A stretch of 64,000 bases of DNA from Amycolatopsis vancoresmycina (lineage in GTDB: Bacteria; Actinomycetota; Actinomycetes; Mycobacteriales; Pseudonocardiaceae), in contig NZ_JNYY01000011.1 in the NCBI RefSeq assembly GCF_000716785.1, positions 62,001 to 126,000 of the forward strand. Reading direction: 5' to 3'. Below the pieces are notes generated by a model. The model did no database searches. It had not been told where the DNA came from and saw nothing but the letters and a program-made list of their open reading frames with translations. Made by a program: the position numbers and the translations under genes. This document shows, in pieces, positions 47,203-56,540 of the stretch. Each line of letters starts with the position of its first letter. The first letter of the stretch is position 1.

Positions 47203-48260
47203 GTGAGCCTGCGAACGAATCGAATGTCACCGCACGCCCGGAACTGCGCCACGACGTCCGGATCGTCGACACGACGCTGCGCGACGGCAGCCACGCGATG
47301 GCCCACCGCTTCACCGAGCAGCAGGTGCGGGACACGGTCCGCGCGCTCGACCGCGCGGGTGTCGAGGTGATCGAGGTGACCCACGGCGACGGTCTCGGCG
47401 GATCGTCGTTCACCTACGGCTTTTCCGCCGTCGACGAGCTGAAACTCATTGCGGCAGCACGCGAAGAGGCGAAGCAGGCGAAGATCGCCGTCCTGCTCGT
47501 GCCGGGCATCGGCACGGCGGAAGACCTGCAGCGGGCCTTCGACGCGGGCGCGGAGATGGTCCGCGTGGCGACGCACTGCACCGAAGCCGACGTCTCGCCG
47601 CAGCACTTCGGCCTGGCGCGCGAGCTCGGGATGGAGACGGCCGGGTTCCTGATGATGGCGCACCGGACGCCGCCGGAGGACCTGGCGAAGCAGGCGCGGA
47701 TCATGGTGGACGCGGGCTGCCAGGCGGCATACGTGACGGATTCGGCGGGGGCGCTGCTGATGCACGAGGCCCGCGCCCGCTTCGAAGCGCTGGTCGCGGA
47801 GGTCGGCGACACGGCGTGGGTCGGCTACCACGGGCACCAGAACCTGTCGCTCGGCGTCGCGAACTCGGTGCTGGCGTACGAGGCCGGCGTCCGGTACATC
47901 GACGGATCGTTGTGCGCGCTCGGCGCGGGTGCCGGCAATTCCCCGACGGAGGTCCTGGCGGCGGTGTTCGACCGCCTGGAGATCGACACGGGCCTCGACG
48001 TCGGCGCGTTGCTCGACGCGGCCGAGGAGGTCGTCCGCCCGTACCTGCACCGGTGGCCGAAGATGGACCGCAACGCGATCGTCCAGGGCTGGGCCGGGGT
48101 GTATTCGAGCTTCCTGCTGCACGCGGAGCGGGCGGCGGAGCGCTACGGCGTCCCGGCGCAGGCGATCCTGCGCCGCTGCGGCGAACTCGCGCTGGTCGGC
48201 GGCCAGGAGGACATGATCATCGACGTCGCGGTGCAGTTGGCGGCGGAGAAATCGGCCTGA
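47199..48260 (+). CDS. mhpE: 4-hydroxy-2-oxovalerate aldolase, DmpG/MhpE/HsaF type
   Basis: 353 residues from ATG 47199, coupled to the dehydrogenase by ATGA. The metal and substrate motif RIVDTTLRDGSHAMAHRFT, then VTHGDGLGGSSFTYGFS, VATHCTEADVSPQHFGLARELGMETAGFLMMAHRTPPE and GYHGHQNLSLGVANS (second metal ligands) are all intact, as is the C-terminal communication domain. It splits 4-hydroxy-2-oxoacids to pyruvate and an aldehyde that is channelled to the dehydrogenase. This is the lower meta-cleavage path of aromatic or sterol ring catabolism; the ring-cleavage genes must be elsewhere. Confidence 0.96.
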   Translation: MSEPANESNVTARPELRHDVRIVDTTLRDGSHAMAHRFTEQQVRDTVRALDRAGVEVIEVTHGDGLGGSSFTYGFSAVDELKLIAAAREEAKQAKIAVLLVPGIGTAEDLQRAFDAGAEMVRVATHCTEADVSPQHFGLARELGMETAGFLMMAHRTPPEDLAKQARIMVDAGCQAAYVTDSAGALLMHEARARFEALVAEVGDTAWVGYHGHQNLSLGVANSVLAYEAGVRYIDGSLCALGAGAGNSPTEVLAAVFDRLEIDTGLDVGALLDAAEEVVRPYLHRWPKMDRNAIVQGWAGVYSSFLLHAERAAERYGVPAQAILRRCGELALVGGQEDMIIDVAVQLAAEKSA

Positions 48261-48302
48261 CCGGGGTGGTTTCCACCAGATCGGCGAAGCCGCGCGGCCG
48301 GC

Positions 48303-48328
48303 GGGCGCGCCGGGCTCCCGGCGCGCCC
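48303..48328. terminator. Bidirectional 12-bp hairpin
   Basis: GGGCGCGCCGGG (48303-48314) and CCCGGCGCGCCC (48317-48328) form a perfect 12-bp stem with a two-base loop (in practice 11 bp and four bases). It separates the aldolase gene from the convergent monooxygenase gene. Confidence 0.65.
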
Positions 48329-48335
48329 TTGCGCG

Positions 48336-49853
48336 TCACGCGGGTTCGCCGAACCACCGCCGCAGCGCGCCGTCCAGGCCGTCCGCGGAACCGTCGTCGC
48401 GGGCCCAGGCGATGTGCCCGTCCGGGCGCACCAGCACGCCCGTCGGTGCCGCGTCGCCCACGCACTTCGCCGTCAGCACCTTCACGCGTCCGGCCCAGCC
48501 TGCGGCCGTCTCGGGGAGCTCGGTGTTCTCGGCCAGGTCCAGCAGGAGCGCTTGGCCGTCGTGGAGGTGCTCGCCGAGGCGGGTGCCGTCGGCGAAGGCG
48601 AAGTCGGGTGCCGCGCGGCCGGTGAGGTCGTGCTCGCCCTCGATCGGGTACCGGTGCAACACGCCGGAGAGCTTCTTCGCCAGGTACGTCGCGCCGTCGC
48701 CGGTGTGCAGCAGGTCGTCGACGACTCGGCGCAGCGCCTTCGTCCGCACGTCGCTGCGCATCAGCGCGACCTGCGCCCGGGTCCACTCGAGCACCCACTC
48801 GCCGATCGGGTGCCGCTCGGTCGTGTAGCTGTCGAGCAGGCCCTCGGGCGCCCAGCCGCGGATCGTCGCGGCGAGCTTCCAGCCCAGGTTGACCGCGTCG
48901 CCGATGCCGAGGTTGAGGCCCTGCCCGCCGAAGGGCGAGTGGACGTGCGCCGCGTCGCCGGCCAGGAGCACGCGGCCCTGGCGGTAGGTGCTCGCCTGGC
49001 GCGCGTTGTCGGTGAAGCGCGTCGCGCTGTGGACCTTCGTCACCCGGACGTCCGCACCCGAGACCCGCCGGAAGCTGTCCTCGAGCTCCTGCGCGGTGAT
49101 CGGCGCGTCCCGGTCCGCGGGCGGGCCGTCGAACTCGACGGTGAGGAACCGGCCGGGTGTCGGGCCGTGGACGTAGAGGCCGCCGTCACCGTGCTGCCAG
49201 CCGCCGGGCAGCACCTCCGTGCCGGTGAGGTCGGCCATCGCCTGCCGCCCGGTGATGGCGGGGTCGGTCCCGGGGAACTCGAAGCCGGCCAGCTTGCGCA
49301 CCCGGCTCCGCCCGCCGTCGGCCCCGACGAGCCAGCCGGCGCGCACGGACCCGCCGTCGCCGAGGTGCACGGTCACGCCCTCGTCGTCGGCGTCGAACCC
49401 GGTCAGCTCGGCACCACGCCGGATCTCGACCCCCAGTTCGAGCGCGCGCCCGGTCAGGATCGCCTCGACGGCCTGCTGCTGGATGACGACCACCCGCGCC
49501 GCGGGTCCGACGTCCCGGAAGTCGGGATCGTCGAAGTCGACCCCGGTGGCGGCGACCATGATCCCCGCGAAGTGCCCCACCGGGATCGCGCCCTTCGGCC
49601 CGCCCGCCCCGCGCGACTCCAGGAACTTCTTGATCTGCGCGAAGTTCTGCTGCACGACTTCGTCCATGGCGGGCAGCAGCCCCCGCCGGTAGAAGGCTTC
49701 GGCCGTGGTCAGGTTGACCGACCCGGCCTTGATCGTCTGGTCCGGTTCGGGCAGCCGTTCGACGACGAGCACGTCCACGCCCGCCAGCCGCAGTTCGCAG
49801 GCCAGCATCAAGCCGACCGGTCCGCCCCCGGAGATCACCACATCCCTGTTCAT
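48336..49853 (-). CDS. FAD-dependent aromatic-type monooxygenase
   Basis: 505 residues. Dinucleotide-binding VVISGGGPVGLMLACELRLAGVDVLVVE, DG fingerprint GWLVGADGGRSRVRK and the GD motif GRVLLAGDAAHVHSPFGGQGLNLGIGDAVNLGWKLA define a class A flavin monooxygenase of the PheA/TfdB/MhpA group, with a C-terminal thioredoxin-like domain (~390-505). Substrates of such enzymes are phenols, phenylpropionates, polyketides or antibiotics. It is convergent with the aldolase pair, so an upstream aromatic hydroxylation role is possible. A TetR gene diverges from it with a shared operator. Confidence 0.9.
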   Translation of the reverse strand: MNRDVVISGGGPVGLMLACELRLAGVDVLVVERLPEPDQTIKAGSVNLTTAEAFYRRGLLPAMDEVVQQNFAQIKKFLESRGAGGPKGAIPVGHFAGIMVAATGVDFDDPDFRDVGPAARVVVIQQQAVEAILTGRALELGVEIRRGAELTGFDADDEGVTVHLGDGGSVRAGWLVGADGGRSRVRKLAGFEFPGTDPAITGRQAMADLTGTEVLPGGWQHGDGGLYVHGPTPGRFLTVEFDGPPADRDAPITAQELEDSFRRVSGADVRVTKVHSATRFTDNARQASTYRQGRVLLAGDAAHVHSPFGGQGLNLGIGDAVNLGWKLAATIRGWAPEGLLDSYTTERHPIGEWVLEWTRAQVALMRSDVRTKALRRVVDDLLHTGDGATYLAKKLSGVLHRYPIEGEHDLTGRAAPDFAFADGTRLGEHLHDGQALLLDLAENTELPETAAGWAGRVKVLTAKCVGDAAPTGVLVRPDGHIAWARDDGSADGLDGALRRWFGEPA

Positions 49854-49879
49854 GGCTCCGATGATGCCGCGGAACTTTT

Positions 49880-49910
49880 ACCGAGTCAAACTTTTGGCTC
49901 GGTCTATACT
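49880..49910. promoter_or_regulatory. TetR operator and -10 element between monooxygenase and regulator
   Basis: ACCGAGTCAAA (49880-49890) and TTTGGCTCGGT (49893-49903) form a 24-base palindrome with one mismatch per arm and CT in the centre. TATACT (49905-49910) follows directly and ends eight bases before the TetR ATG, which lacks a Shine-Dalgarno sequence. Binding would block the regulator's own promoter and probably that of the monooxygenase. Confidence 0.65.
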
Positions 49911-49918
49911 CTCGGCTC

Positions 49919-50542
49919 ATGGCGGATCACGGACTGCGCGAGCGGAAGAAGCGGGCCACCCGCCTGCTGATCTCGAACGTGGCCACGGGCCTGTTCATCG
50001 AGCGCGGCTTCGAGGAGGTGACGGTGGCGGAGATCGCGGAGGCGGCGGGTGTCTCGAAGATGACGGTGTTCAACTACTTCCCGCGCAAGGAGGACCTGTT
50101 CCTGGACCGCCACGCCGACCGCCTGGAGGAGCTGACGGCGGTGGTCCGGTCCCGCCCCGCCGGCGTGTCCCCCTGCGAGGCGCTGCGCCGCCACCAGCAC
50201 GCCCTCCTGGCCGCGGGCCACCCCCTGTCCGGCGCCATCGCGGGCGGCCCGGGTTTCTGGTGGGTACTGACCTCGAGCCCGGCCCTGATGGCCCGCTGGT
50301 ACGAGCAGGAGCGCGAGATAGCGGCGGCGTTCGCGGAGATCCTGACGGAGGAGTCGGGAGAGGCGTTCCGCGCCCGGATGGTGGCGGGCTTGCTGACCAC
50401 GGCGATCACGACGATCTTCGCCCACGCAATGGGCCGCATAGTGGCGGGCGACGACGCGGAGACGGTCCGGCGGGAGCAGGTGGCGGTGATCGACCAGGCG
50501 TTCGACCTGGTGGAACACGGCGTGGGCGACTTCCCCGGCTGA
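49919..50542 (+). CDS. TetR/AcrR family regulator
   Basis: 207 residues. HTH at ~8-58 (LRERKKRATRLLISNVATGLFIERGFEEVTVAEIAEAAGVSKMTVFNYFPRKEDLF), a standard match. The ligand domain contains a notable RPAGVSPCEALRRHQHALLAAGHPLSGAIAGGPGFWWVL segment. The gene appears leaderless (TATACT eight bases before ATG) and overlaps its own palindromic operator. It is divergent from the flavin monooxygenase, its obvious target, with the inducer probably being an aromatic substrate. Confidence 0.92.
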   Translation: MADHGLRERKKRATRLLISNVATGLFIERGFEEVTVAEIAEAAGVSKMTVFNYFPRKEDLFLDRHADRLEELTAVVRSRPAGVSPCEALRRHQHALLAAGHPLSGAIAGGPGFWWVLTSSPALMARWYEQEREIAAAFAEILTEESGEAFRARMVAGLLTTAITTIFAHAMGRIVAGDDAETVRREQVAVIDQAFDLVEHGVGDFPG

Positions 50543-50584
50543 GCGGCCTGGAATCCGTGCTGGTGCGCCGCTAGGTTTGACCGC

Positions 50585-50614
50585 ATGCCTGCGCCGAGCC
50601 CCGCGTCCCGCTGA
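50585..50614 (+). CDS. Nine-codon leader peptide coupled to the NACHT STAND gene
   Basis: ATG 50585 encodes MPAPSPASR and its TGA overlaps the STAND start as TGATG. TAGGTT at 50572-50577 ends seven bases before this ATG, so the message is probably leaderless and the STAND start, which has no ribosome binding site, would be reached by reinitiation. Could be incidental. Confidence 0.4.
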   Translation: MPAPSPASR

Positions 50615-53600
50615 TGACCGGACACCACAACGAAATCACCGGCGGAACCTTTTCCGGGCCGGTGGTGCAGGCGGGAAGCATCGAGCAGCTGAGCATCCAC
50701 CTGGGCGGCGAGGCGCCACCGCGGCCGCCGCTGACGTCCTGGGCCGACCGGCCGGAGCTCACGCCCCGGCTCCGGGACCTGCTGACCGCGCAGCAAGGGG
50801 CGACCGAGTCACTGCCCTACACCCTGCTCGGCGTCCGGCAGCCGGACCTCGTCGACGTCTACGTGCAGCAGACGATGCGGGCGCAGGCCACCGACCGCTC
50901 GCCCGAGCCCGACCGGGGCGCAGCGGAACCCGAGCGCCGGAGCGGTGAGCCGGGTGAGCGCACCCTCACGATGACCGAAGCGCTCAACCGCGGCGGGCAC
51001 CTCCTGATCACCGGCGAACCCGGCGCGGGGAAGTCGACCGTCGGCTACATGTACGTGCAGCAGATTTCGAAGTACTGGCTCGGCGCCGACCGCGGTGGGC
51101 CCCCGATCGCCGAGCCGGTGCTGCCGGTGCGGATCCCGGCGCGTGCGCTGGCCGAGAACGCGGCCTGGGGCGAGCTGCTGGCTTCCGGGCTGCAAGCCGT
51201 GCTGGGGCAGCGGCTCGACGAGAAGCCGCGGCCCGACCTGCTGGCGCGCCGGGCACTGGGGGCTCGCTGGCTAGTGTTCATCGACGGCCTGGACGAAATC
51301 GTCGAACCGCAGACCCGCGCCCAGGTGATCGCCGCCCTCGCCGACCGCATCCGGCGAAGCATGGACCACCGGCTGGTCATCACCACCCGGCCGCTGCCCC
51401 ACCACGAACTCCTGCCGCTCGAGCGCACCGACATCGACGGCTTCCAGATCCAGCCGTTCAGCCCGGTCGAGCTCGAAGAGTTCGCCCGCGTCTGGTTCCG
51501 GGACCAGAACCCGCTCGAGCCGGTCAAGCAGGCCGGGCAAGCCGCCGAGTTCGTGCGGCAGATCCGGGACAGCAGGCTGCGCGAACTCGTCCGGAACCCC
51601 CTCCAGGCCACCATCGCCGCGATCGCCCACACGCTCGAGCCGGGCCGGCCCCTGCCGAACAGCCGGATCGACCTCTACGGCCGCTTCATGGCTTACCTCC
51701 TCGACGAAGGAGCGAGCCGCCGTGACACCTTCGCCGAGCTGCGCCGCGGGGCCCGCGACCACCCGGCTCGTCTGGCCCTACTGGACTGGCTGCAGGGGCA
51801 GCGCGTCGATCTCGTCGAGCACCTCGCCGTCCACCGCCTCGAGACCGAGTCCCCGCTGATCGAAGCCGCCCAGGAATGGGTGACCGCCCGGCGCGCCGAC
51901 GTCCCGGACGGGTGGCAGGGAGACCTCCGCGCGGTGTTGACCGGAACCGGCGTTTTCGTGCCCCGCGAGGGCGACCTGGAGTTCCGGCACCACTCCTTCG
52001 CCGAGTTCCTGGCGGCCCGGTCCCGGGCCGGCGAGATCCCGGCCGAGTTCCCCGACCTGGAGGAGTGGATCGAACGCGGGCTGAGCGGCGCGAAGCGTGT
52101 CTTCGCGCTCTTCACCTTCGTGCTGTGGGGACGCGAGAACCACGACGTCGGACGCGTCCTGCGCGCGCTCCTGCAAGGCACCGGCGAACGGGTGCTGCTC
52201 GCCGGCCGGCTCGTCGGCGAGGGTATCGACGTCGACGACGAGCTCACCGCGGCAGTCGTCGACCGGCTCCTGGATCTCCTGGTTTGCCAGGGCGTACGGG
52301 ACGATCCGTGGGACGACGTGGAGTCCGTCGGAGAAGTCTTGAGCCTGCTGATGCCGCAGATGCTGGGGTCCCGTGGCCTCGACCGCCTGCGTGCGCTGCG
52401 GGACGGCGCCGATCTGGCTGAGGCCATCCGGATCGAAGCGGCCGCCGTGCTCGGCCGCCTCACCGACGCGCAGGCCGCGGCCGACTGGCTCGAAGGCTTT
52501 CTCCGGAACGCCAGTCTGGCCGGTATGAGGCGCGGTGCCGAGGTGCTGCGGGAAGTGGTGCCGGACGGTGCTCGGCGCGTCGACGACGTGGTTACCCGAA
52601 TCGCCGCGACGAACGAACACGACCGCGTGCTGACCATGGCGCTGATCTCACTGCTCCTGCAGGTCGACCGCACGGCATCGGCCGCGAAGATGGTTCGCGA
52701 TCTGGTCGACGATCTGCGTGCCGGTGCTGATTTCGAGGAGGCTGACTTCGCGTACACCGAGAACGACAGCCGCTTGGCGGATTCTTGGGACGAGGGTGTC
52801 GCGAGCTGGGGCGTCTTGGCCGATCTCGCCGCTCGAGCGGGCTGTCAAGACGAGGCTTTGTGGGCCGCCCGCCGGGCCTTTGTCTCGCCCGACCCTCGTG
52901 TTGCGGAGTTCCGGGACGCGGTGGACGCGGTGCTTTCCGTGGGACAGCCGGACGCAGTCGCCGAGGTTGTCGGTGCCACGGCCGAACGATCGACCCGGCA
53001 CCTGGTGGAAGCCGCCGCGGCATTGCAGGCGAAATTGCATTCGGCGGCCGCGCTTGAACTCGCGAGCCAGGCTCTCGCCAATCCACACGCAGGAGAGGTC
53101 GAGTGGATAGTGGCTGCCGGAGTCTTCAGCTCCTGCAACGCCACGGACAGCCTCCTGGAGCAGGTGGAAAAGCTACCGCGCCAAAGCGCGCATCGATTGA
53201 TCAAGGCTGTTTCGCCTTTTTTTCCTAAAAGCCATCCGATGGTTCGGGAAGCGGCGCGGCTCACGATCACCGACGGCTCGTTCGGATACGGAGATTTCGA
53301 CAGCGCTTGCCGCGTCCTGCTCGACGGGGCAGATCAGGAGGATGCTCGGTTCGTCTATGAGGCCAGTGTCAACCGCGGGCCCGATTTCTGGGTGAGGGCG
53401 GCCATCTCCCTTTCGTTGTCCGGTCATCAGGTGCTCGGTGACGAGCTCATCGCCAAGGTTCGAGCCGGGGCAGCCGTGGACGGCTGGATCGATCTCGCTC
53501 TCGGACTCGACGACGACAAGCACTCCGACGTGGTGACCGAACTGCTCACTGCGGCGGTCGAACAGGACTCGGAGGTGTCAGAATACCGGCAGCGCCGATT

Positions 53601-54036
53601 CGCCGTCGCCCTGAATGGTGTGGGTATGAAAGCCCAGGCCATCCGTTTGGTGAAGGGTGGTTTCGACGAAAGCTTCGGAAGCATCGGGCCGGCGTCGTGG
53701 GTCGAGCTGTGGATCGAGATTGGTGGCGCAGCCGAGGCCGAGAGCATCTCGACGGAGGTGTTGAAGCGCGACATCAACGCCGAACAGCGCATGAGTGTTG
53801 CGGAAGAATTCGCGAAAGCCGGACTGCTGAATCCGGCGATCAAGGTCTGGCTGGACGTTCTCCGGCACCACGGCGAGGCCGTCGACCAGGGCGTGCTCGC
53901 GGCGTACAGCCTGGCGAAGTGCGGCCACCGAGCCGACGCTGCCGCGCTGCTGACCGGCACCCTCGCCGACAAGCGCCTTCCCGCCCGGGTCCGTGACCGG
54001 CTGCGGTCGCTGCACGCGTGGGTCACGGCCGGGTAA
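50614..54036 (+). CDS. Large NACHT-type STAND NTPase with N-terminal VVQAG tag
   Basis: 1140 residues. The tag NEITGGTFSGPVVQAGSIEQ (6-25) is followed by a linker (TSWADRPELTPRLRDLL, LPYTLLGVRQPDLVDVYV) and a NACHT ATPase with P-loop LLITGEPGAGKSTVGYMY (~130-147) and Walker B WLVFIDGLDEIVEP (~219-232), then HRLVITTRPLPHHE and a winged-helix region ending FRHHSFAEFLAARS. The C-terminal ~600 residues are helical repeats of no clear family and probably sense a ligand. No enzymatic effector domain is visible, so signalling through the tag to a separate effector is likely. From about 52.6 kb codons are less GC-extreme than elsewhere. Confidence 0.86.
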   Translation: MTGHHNEITGGTFSGPVVQAGSIEQLSIHLGGEAPPRPPLTSWADRPELTPRLRDLLTAQQGATESLPYTLLGVRQPDLVDVYVQQTMRAQATDRSPEPDRGAAEPERRSGEPGERTLTMTEALNRGGHLLITGEPGAGKSTVGYMYVQQISKYWLGADRGGPPIAEPVLPVRIPARALAENAAWGELLASGLQAVLGQRLDEKPRPDLLARRALGARWLVFIDGLDEIVEPQTRAQVIAALADRIRRSMDHRLVITTRPLPHHELLPLERTDIDGFQIQPFSPVELEEFARVWFRDQNPLEPVKQAGQAAEFVRQIRDSRLRELVRNPLQATIAAIAHTLEPGRPLPNSRIDLYGRFMAYLLDEGASRRDTFAELRRGARDHPARLALLDWLQGQRVDLVEHLAVHRLETESPLIEAAQEWVTARRADVPDGWQGDLRAVLTGTGVFVPREGDLEFRHHSFAEFLAARSRAGEIPAEFPDLEEWIERGLSGAKRVFALFTFVLWGRENHDVGRVLRALLQGTGERVLLAGRLVGEGIDVDDELTAAVVDRLLDLLVCQGVRDDPWDDVESVGEVLSLLMPQMLGSRGLDRLRALRDGADLAEAIRIEAAAVLGRLTDAQAAADWLEGFLRNASLAGMRRGAEVLREVVPDGARRVDDVVTRIAATNEHDRVLTMALISLLLQVDRTASAAKMVRDLVDDLRAGADFEEADFAYTENDSRLADSWDEGVASWGVLADLAARAGCQDEALWAARRAFVSPDPRVAEFRDAVDAVLSVGQPDAVAEVVGATAERSTRHLVEAAAALQAKLHSAAALELASQALANPHAGEVEWIVAAGVFSSCNATDSLLEQVEKLPRQSAHRLIKAVSPFFPKSHPMVREAARLTITDGSFGYGDFDSACRVLLDGADQEDARFVYEASVNRGPDFWVRAAISLSLSGHQVLGDELIAKVRAGAAVDGWIDLALGLDDDKHSDVVTELLTAAVEQDSEVSEYRQRRFAVALNGVGMKAQAIRLVKGGFDESFGSIGPASWVELWIEIGGAAEAESISTEVLKRDINAEQRMSVAEEFAKAGLLNPAIKVWLDVLRHHGEAVDQGVLAAYSLAKCGHRADAAALLTGTLADKRLPARVRDRLRSLHAWVTAG

Positions 54037-54042
54037 CCCCCT

Positions 54043-56436
54043 TCAGGGCAGGGCCCGCCGGATCCGTTCGAGCCGCTCGGTGGCTTCGAAGTCGTCCAGG
54101 CGCGCCAGCTGGCCGGCCGCTTCCCGGCGGACCTCGGCGGCCTCCTCGCCGTCGCCGGCAGCCGCCAGCGACTCCGCGAGGTTCTCCAGAACCAGGCCCA
54201 GTACCCAGGGCGAGCCCGTCTCGCCGGCCACCTTGGCCGCCTGGCGGTGGAACGGGACGGCGTCGGACGGCCGGCCGAGCTCGCGGAACGTCGTGCCGGT
54301 CCCGTCGAGCGACCAGGCCAGGCGGTCCAGGACGCCCGCGTCCTCGTAGATGGTCGTGGCCCGCCGGTAGGAGACGAGCGCGTCTTCGTGCCGGCCCGCG
54401 AGCCGCTGGATCCGGCCGTGGTCCAGCAGCGCCCAGCCTTCGGTGCGCGTGTCCCGTTGCTCCCGCGCGATCTCGACACCGCGTGCGGCGTCGGTGAGGG
54501 CGGCGGCGACATCGCCGAGGTTCGCGGTCGCCCGCGCCCGGAAGACCAGGCCGACGAGCTCGATGTGCCGGTTTCCCAGCTCCCGCCCCAGCTCCACGCT
54601 GCGGCGAGCGGCTTCGACGGCGTCGCGGTGCCGCCGGATCCCGTCGTAGGCCTCGGCCAGGTTGAACAAGGCCGCGGCCTCGCCTTCGACGTCCCCCTCG
54701 GTCTGCTGCAGGGCCCGCAGGACCTCGAACCGGGCGGACGCCTCGGCGAACCGCCGCCGGTGCAACAGGTTCACCCCGAGGAAGTTGAGGACGATCCGCT
54801 CACCGTGGTGGTCTTCGAGCTCGCGGAAGATCGCCAACGACTCCTCGGCGCGGGCCGCGGCGTCGTCGAACCGCCCCCGCAGCCGCTCGATCTCGGCGAG
54901 CGTCGCCAGGAGATCCGCTTCGCCTTGCCGAGCCCGGTCGCGGCGGGCGGCTTCGAGGGCGATGTTCACCGCGACGCGCTGGTCGTGGATCGGCACCCGC
55001 CGCATGGCCGGTTCGGTGGCCAGCGTCAGCTGCCAGGTCACCGTGTCGAGCCCGGATTTGGCCGCGGCCTGGATCGCGGCGAACAGGTTCGGCCATTCGA
55101 GGTAACACCACTGCACCGCCGAGTCGTGGTCGGGGAACTGCAGCGCGGTGGCGGGCGCGGGCAGGGCGTCCGGCGCCAGCATCCGGCCCCACTGGTGCAT
55201 GACCTCGCAGGTCGCGTAGGCCGTGTGCAGGTACCACGCCAGGATCCGGGCCAGCACCTCGTACTGCTGCTCCAGCGGTTCTTCGTGGTGGGCGGCATCG
55301 GTGGCGTAGGCCCGCAGGAGGTCGTGGAACTGGTACCGGTCGGCCGCGGTCTGCTCCAGCATGTGCGCGCCGACGATGGAGTCGAGCAGGTACCGGGCGG
55401 TGGTCACCGGCACGCCGGCCGCCTCGGCCGCGATGCTCGTGCCGAACTCCGCGGTGGGGTGCAGCCCGAGCACGCGGAACATGCGCGCCGCCTCGGGGGA
55501 GAACGAGCGGTAGGACCAGGCGAACACGGCGCGGACGCCGTCGTATTCCTCGCCGTTGCCGGCCGCGAGCTCGTCCCAGAGCCGGGACTCGTCGCGCAGG
55601 TTGCGGATCAGCTCGGTCAGCGGCATCCACGGGCGGGACGCCGCGCGCTCGGCCGCGATGCGCAACGCCAGCGGCAGCCGGGCGCACAGCCGGGCGAGTT
55701 CGGCGAGATCCGCTTCCTCGTCCCCGGCCCGGTAGTCGGTGGTCAACGTCCGGATCAGGGCCACGGCCTCGGGTTCCGGCAGGATCTCGACGGTGACTCG
55801 CTGCGCCCCGTCGTGCGCCATCACCCCTTCGAGGCGGTCTCGGCTGGTGACGATGATCCGGGCCGCCGAGCCACCCGTCAGCAGCGGCCGGACCTGGCTG
55901 ATGTTCGCGGCGTTGTCGAGGACGATCAGCACGCGGCGCTCGGCCAGCAGGGACCGGTAGAGCGCGGCCTTTCCCTCGACGTCGTCGGGAATCCGGCCGG
56001 ACGGCACCCCCAGCGCACGGAGGAACCGGTCGAGGGCCTGCTCGGCGGTGACCGGCGAACCCGGGTCGTAGCCGCGGAGGTTCACGTACAGCTGCCCGTC
56101 CGGGAACCGGCCCATCGACCGGTGCGCCCAGCGGAGCGCCAGCGCGGTCTTGCCGACGCCCGCCGTACCCACGATCACGGTCAGCCCGGCTGGCTCGGGA
56201 CCCAGCAGCACGCGGTCCAGCCGGTCGATTTCGGCGGTCCGGTTGACGAATCCGCGCACGTCACCGAGCAATTGCCGGGGAACGCCGGAATCCGGCGGGC
56301 GGGAGCGGTGGAAATGCACGCCGCCGCTGACGTCGCGAGCCTGTACGACCTCGGCCGCGTGCCCGGACAGCACCGAGCGGGTCCCGTCCTGGGGGACCGG
56401 TACCGGGTCGTCGCCGGCGGTGTCGGGTCGGCCCAT
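54043..56436 (-). CDS. NB-ARC/TPR STAND ATPase with N-terminal VVQAR tag
   Basis: 797 residues from ATG 56436 (GTG 56439 adds one residue). The tag is SGHAAEVVQARDVSGGVHFH (24-43). NB-ARC P-loop VIVGTAGVGKTALALRWAHR (~88-107), Walker B region RRVLIVLDNAANISQVRPLL, RIIVTSRDRLEGV and CARLPLALRIAAERAA follow; residues ~330-430 are the winged helix, and ~480-797 are TPR repeats (FNLAEAYDGIRRHRDAVEAARRSVELG). Architecture equals AfsR minus the SARP domain. TATACT at 56470-56465 (minus strand) is its likely -10. It is divergent from the radical SAM gene over 100 bases, so the two may share control. Confidence 0.87.
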   Translation of the reverse strand: MGRPDTAGDDPVPVPQDGTRSVLSGHAAEVVQARDVSGGVHFHRSRPPDSGVPRQLLGDVRGFVNRTAEIDRLDRVLLGPEPAGLTVIVGTAGVGKTALALRWAHRSMGRFPDGQLYVNLRGYDPGSPVTAEQALDRFLRALGVPSGRIPDDVEGKAALYRSLLAERRVLIVLDNAANISQVRPLLTGGSAARIIVTSRDRLEGVMAHDGAQRVTVEILPEPEAVALIRTLTTDYRAGDEEADLAELARLCARLPLALRIAAERAASRPWMPLTELIRNLRDESRLWDELAAGNGEEYDGVRAVFAWSYRSFSPEAARMFRVLGLHPTAEFGTSIAAEAAGVPVTTARYLLDSIVGAHMLEQTAADRYQFHDLLRAYATDAAHHEEPLEQQYEVLARILAWYLHTAYATCEVMHQWGRMLAPDALPAPATALQFPDHDSAVQWCYLEWPNLFAAIQAAAKSGLDTVTWQLTLATEPAMRRVPIHDQRVAVNIALEAARRDRARQGEADLLATLAEIERLRGRFDDAAARAEESLAIFRELEDHHGERIVLNFLGVNLLHRRRFAEASARFEVLRALQQTEGDVEGEAAALFNLAEAYDGIRRHRDAVEAARRSVELGRELGNRHIELVGLVFRARATANLGDVAAALTDAARGVEIAREQRDTRTEGWALLDHGRIQRLAGRHEDALVSYRRATTIYEDAGVLDRLAWSLDGTGTTFRELGRPSDAVPFHRQAAKVAGETGSPWVLGLVLENLAESLAAAGDGEEAAEVRREAAGQLARLDDFEATERLERIRRALP

Positions 56437-56540
56437 CACGCCCCTCGGAAGCGTCCGGCTGCCGAGTATATCCGTGCTTCTCCCGCTGGGCGGCCAACGC
56501 TGCGAGACTGGATTCCCTACCGGCCCTCGAACGAGCAGGG

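Noticed and set aside
48336..49853. Rifampicin or tetracycline inactivating monooxygenase
   Set aside because: Family-level similarity cannot separate resistance enzymes from aromatic hydroxylases, and the TetR neighbour fits both.
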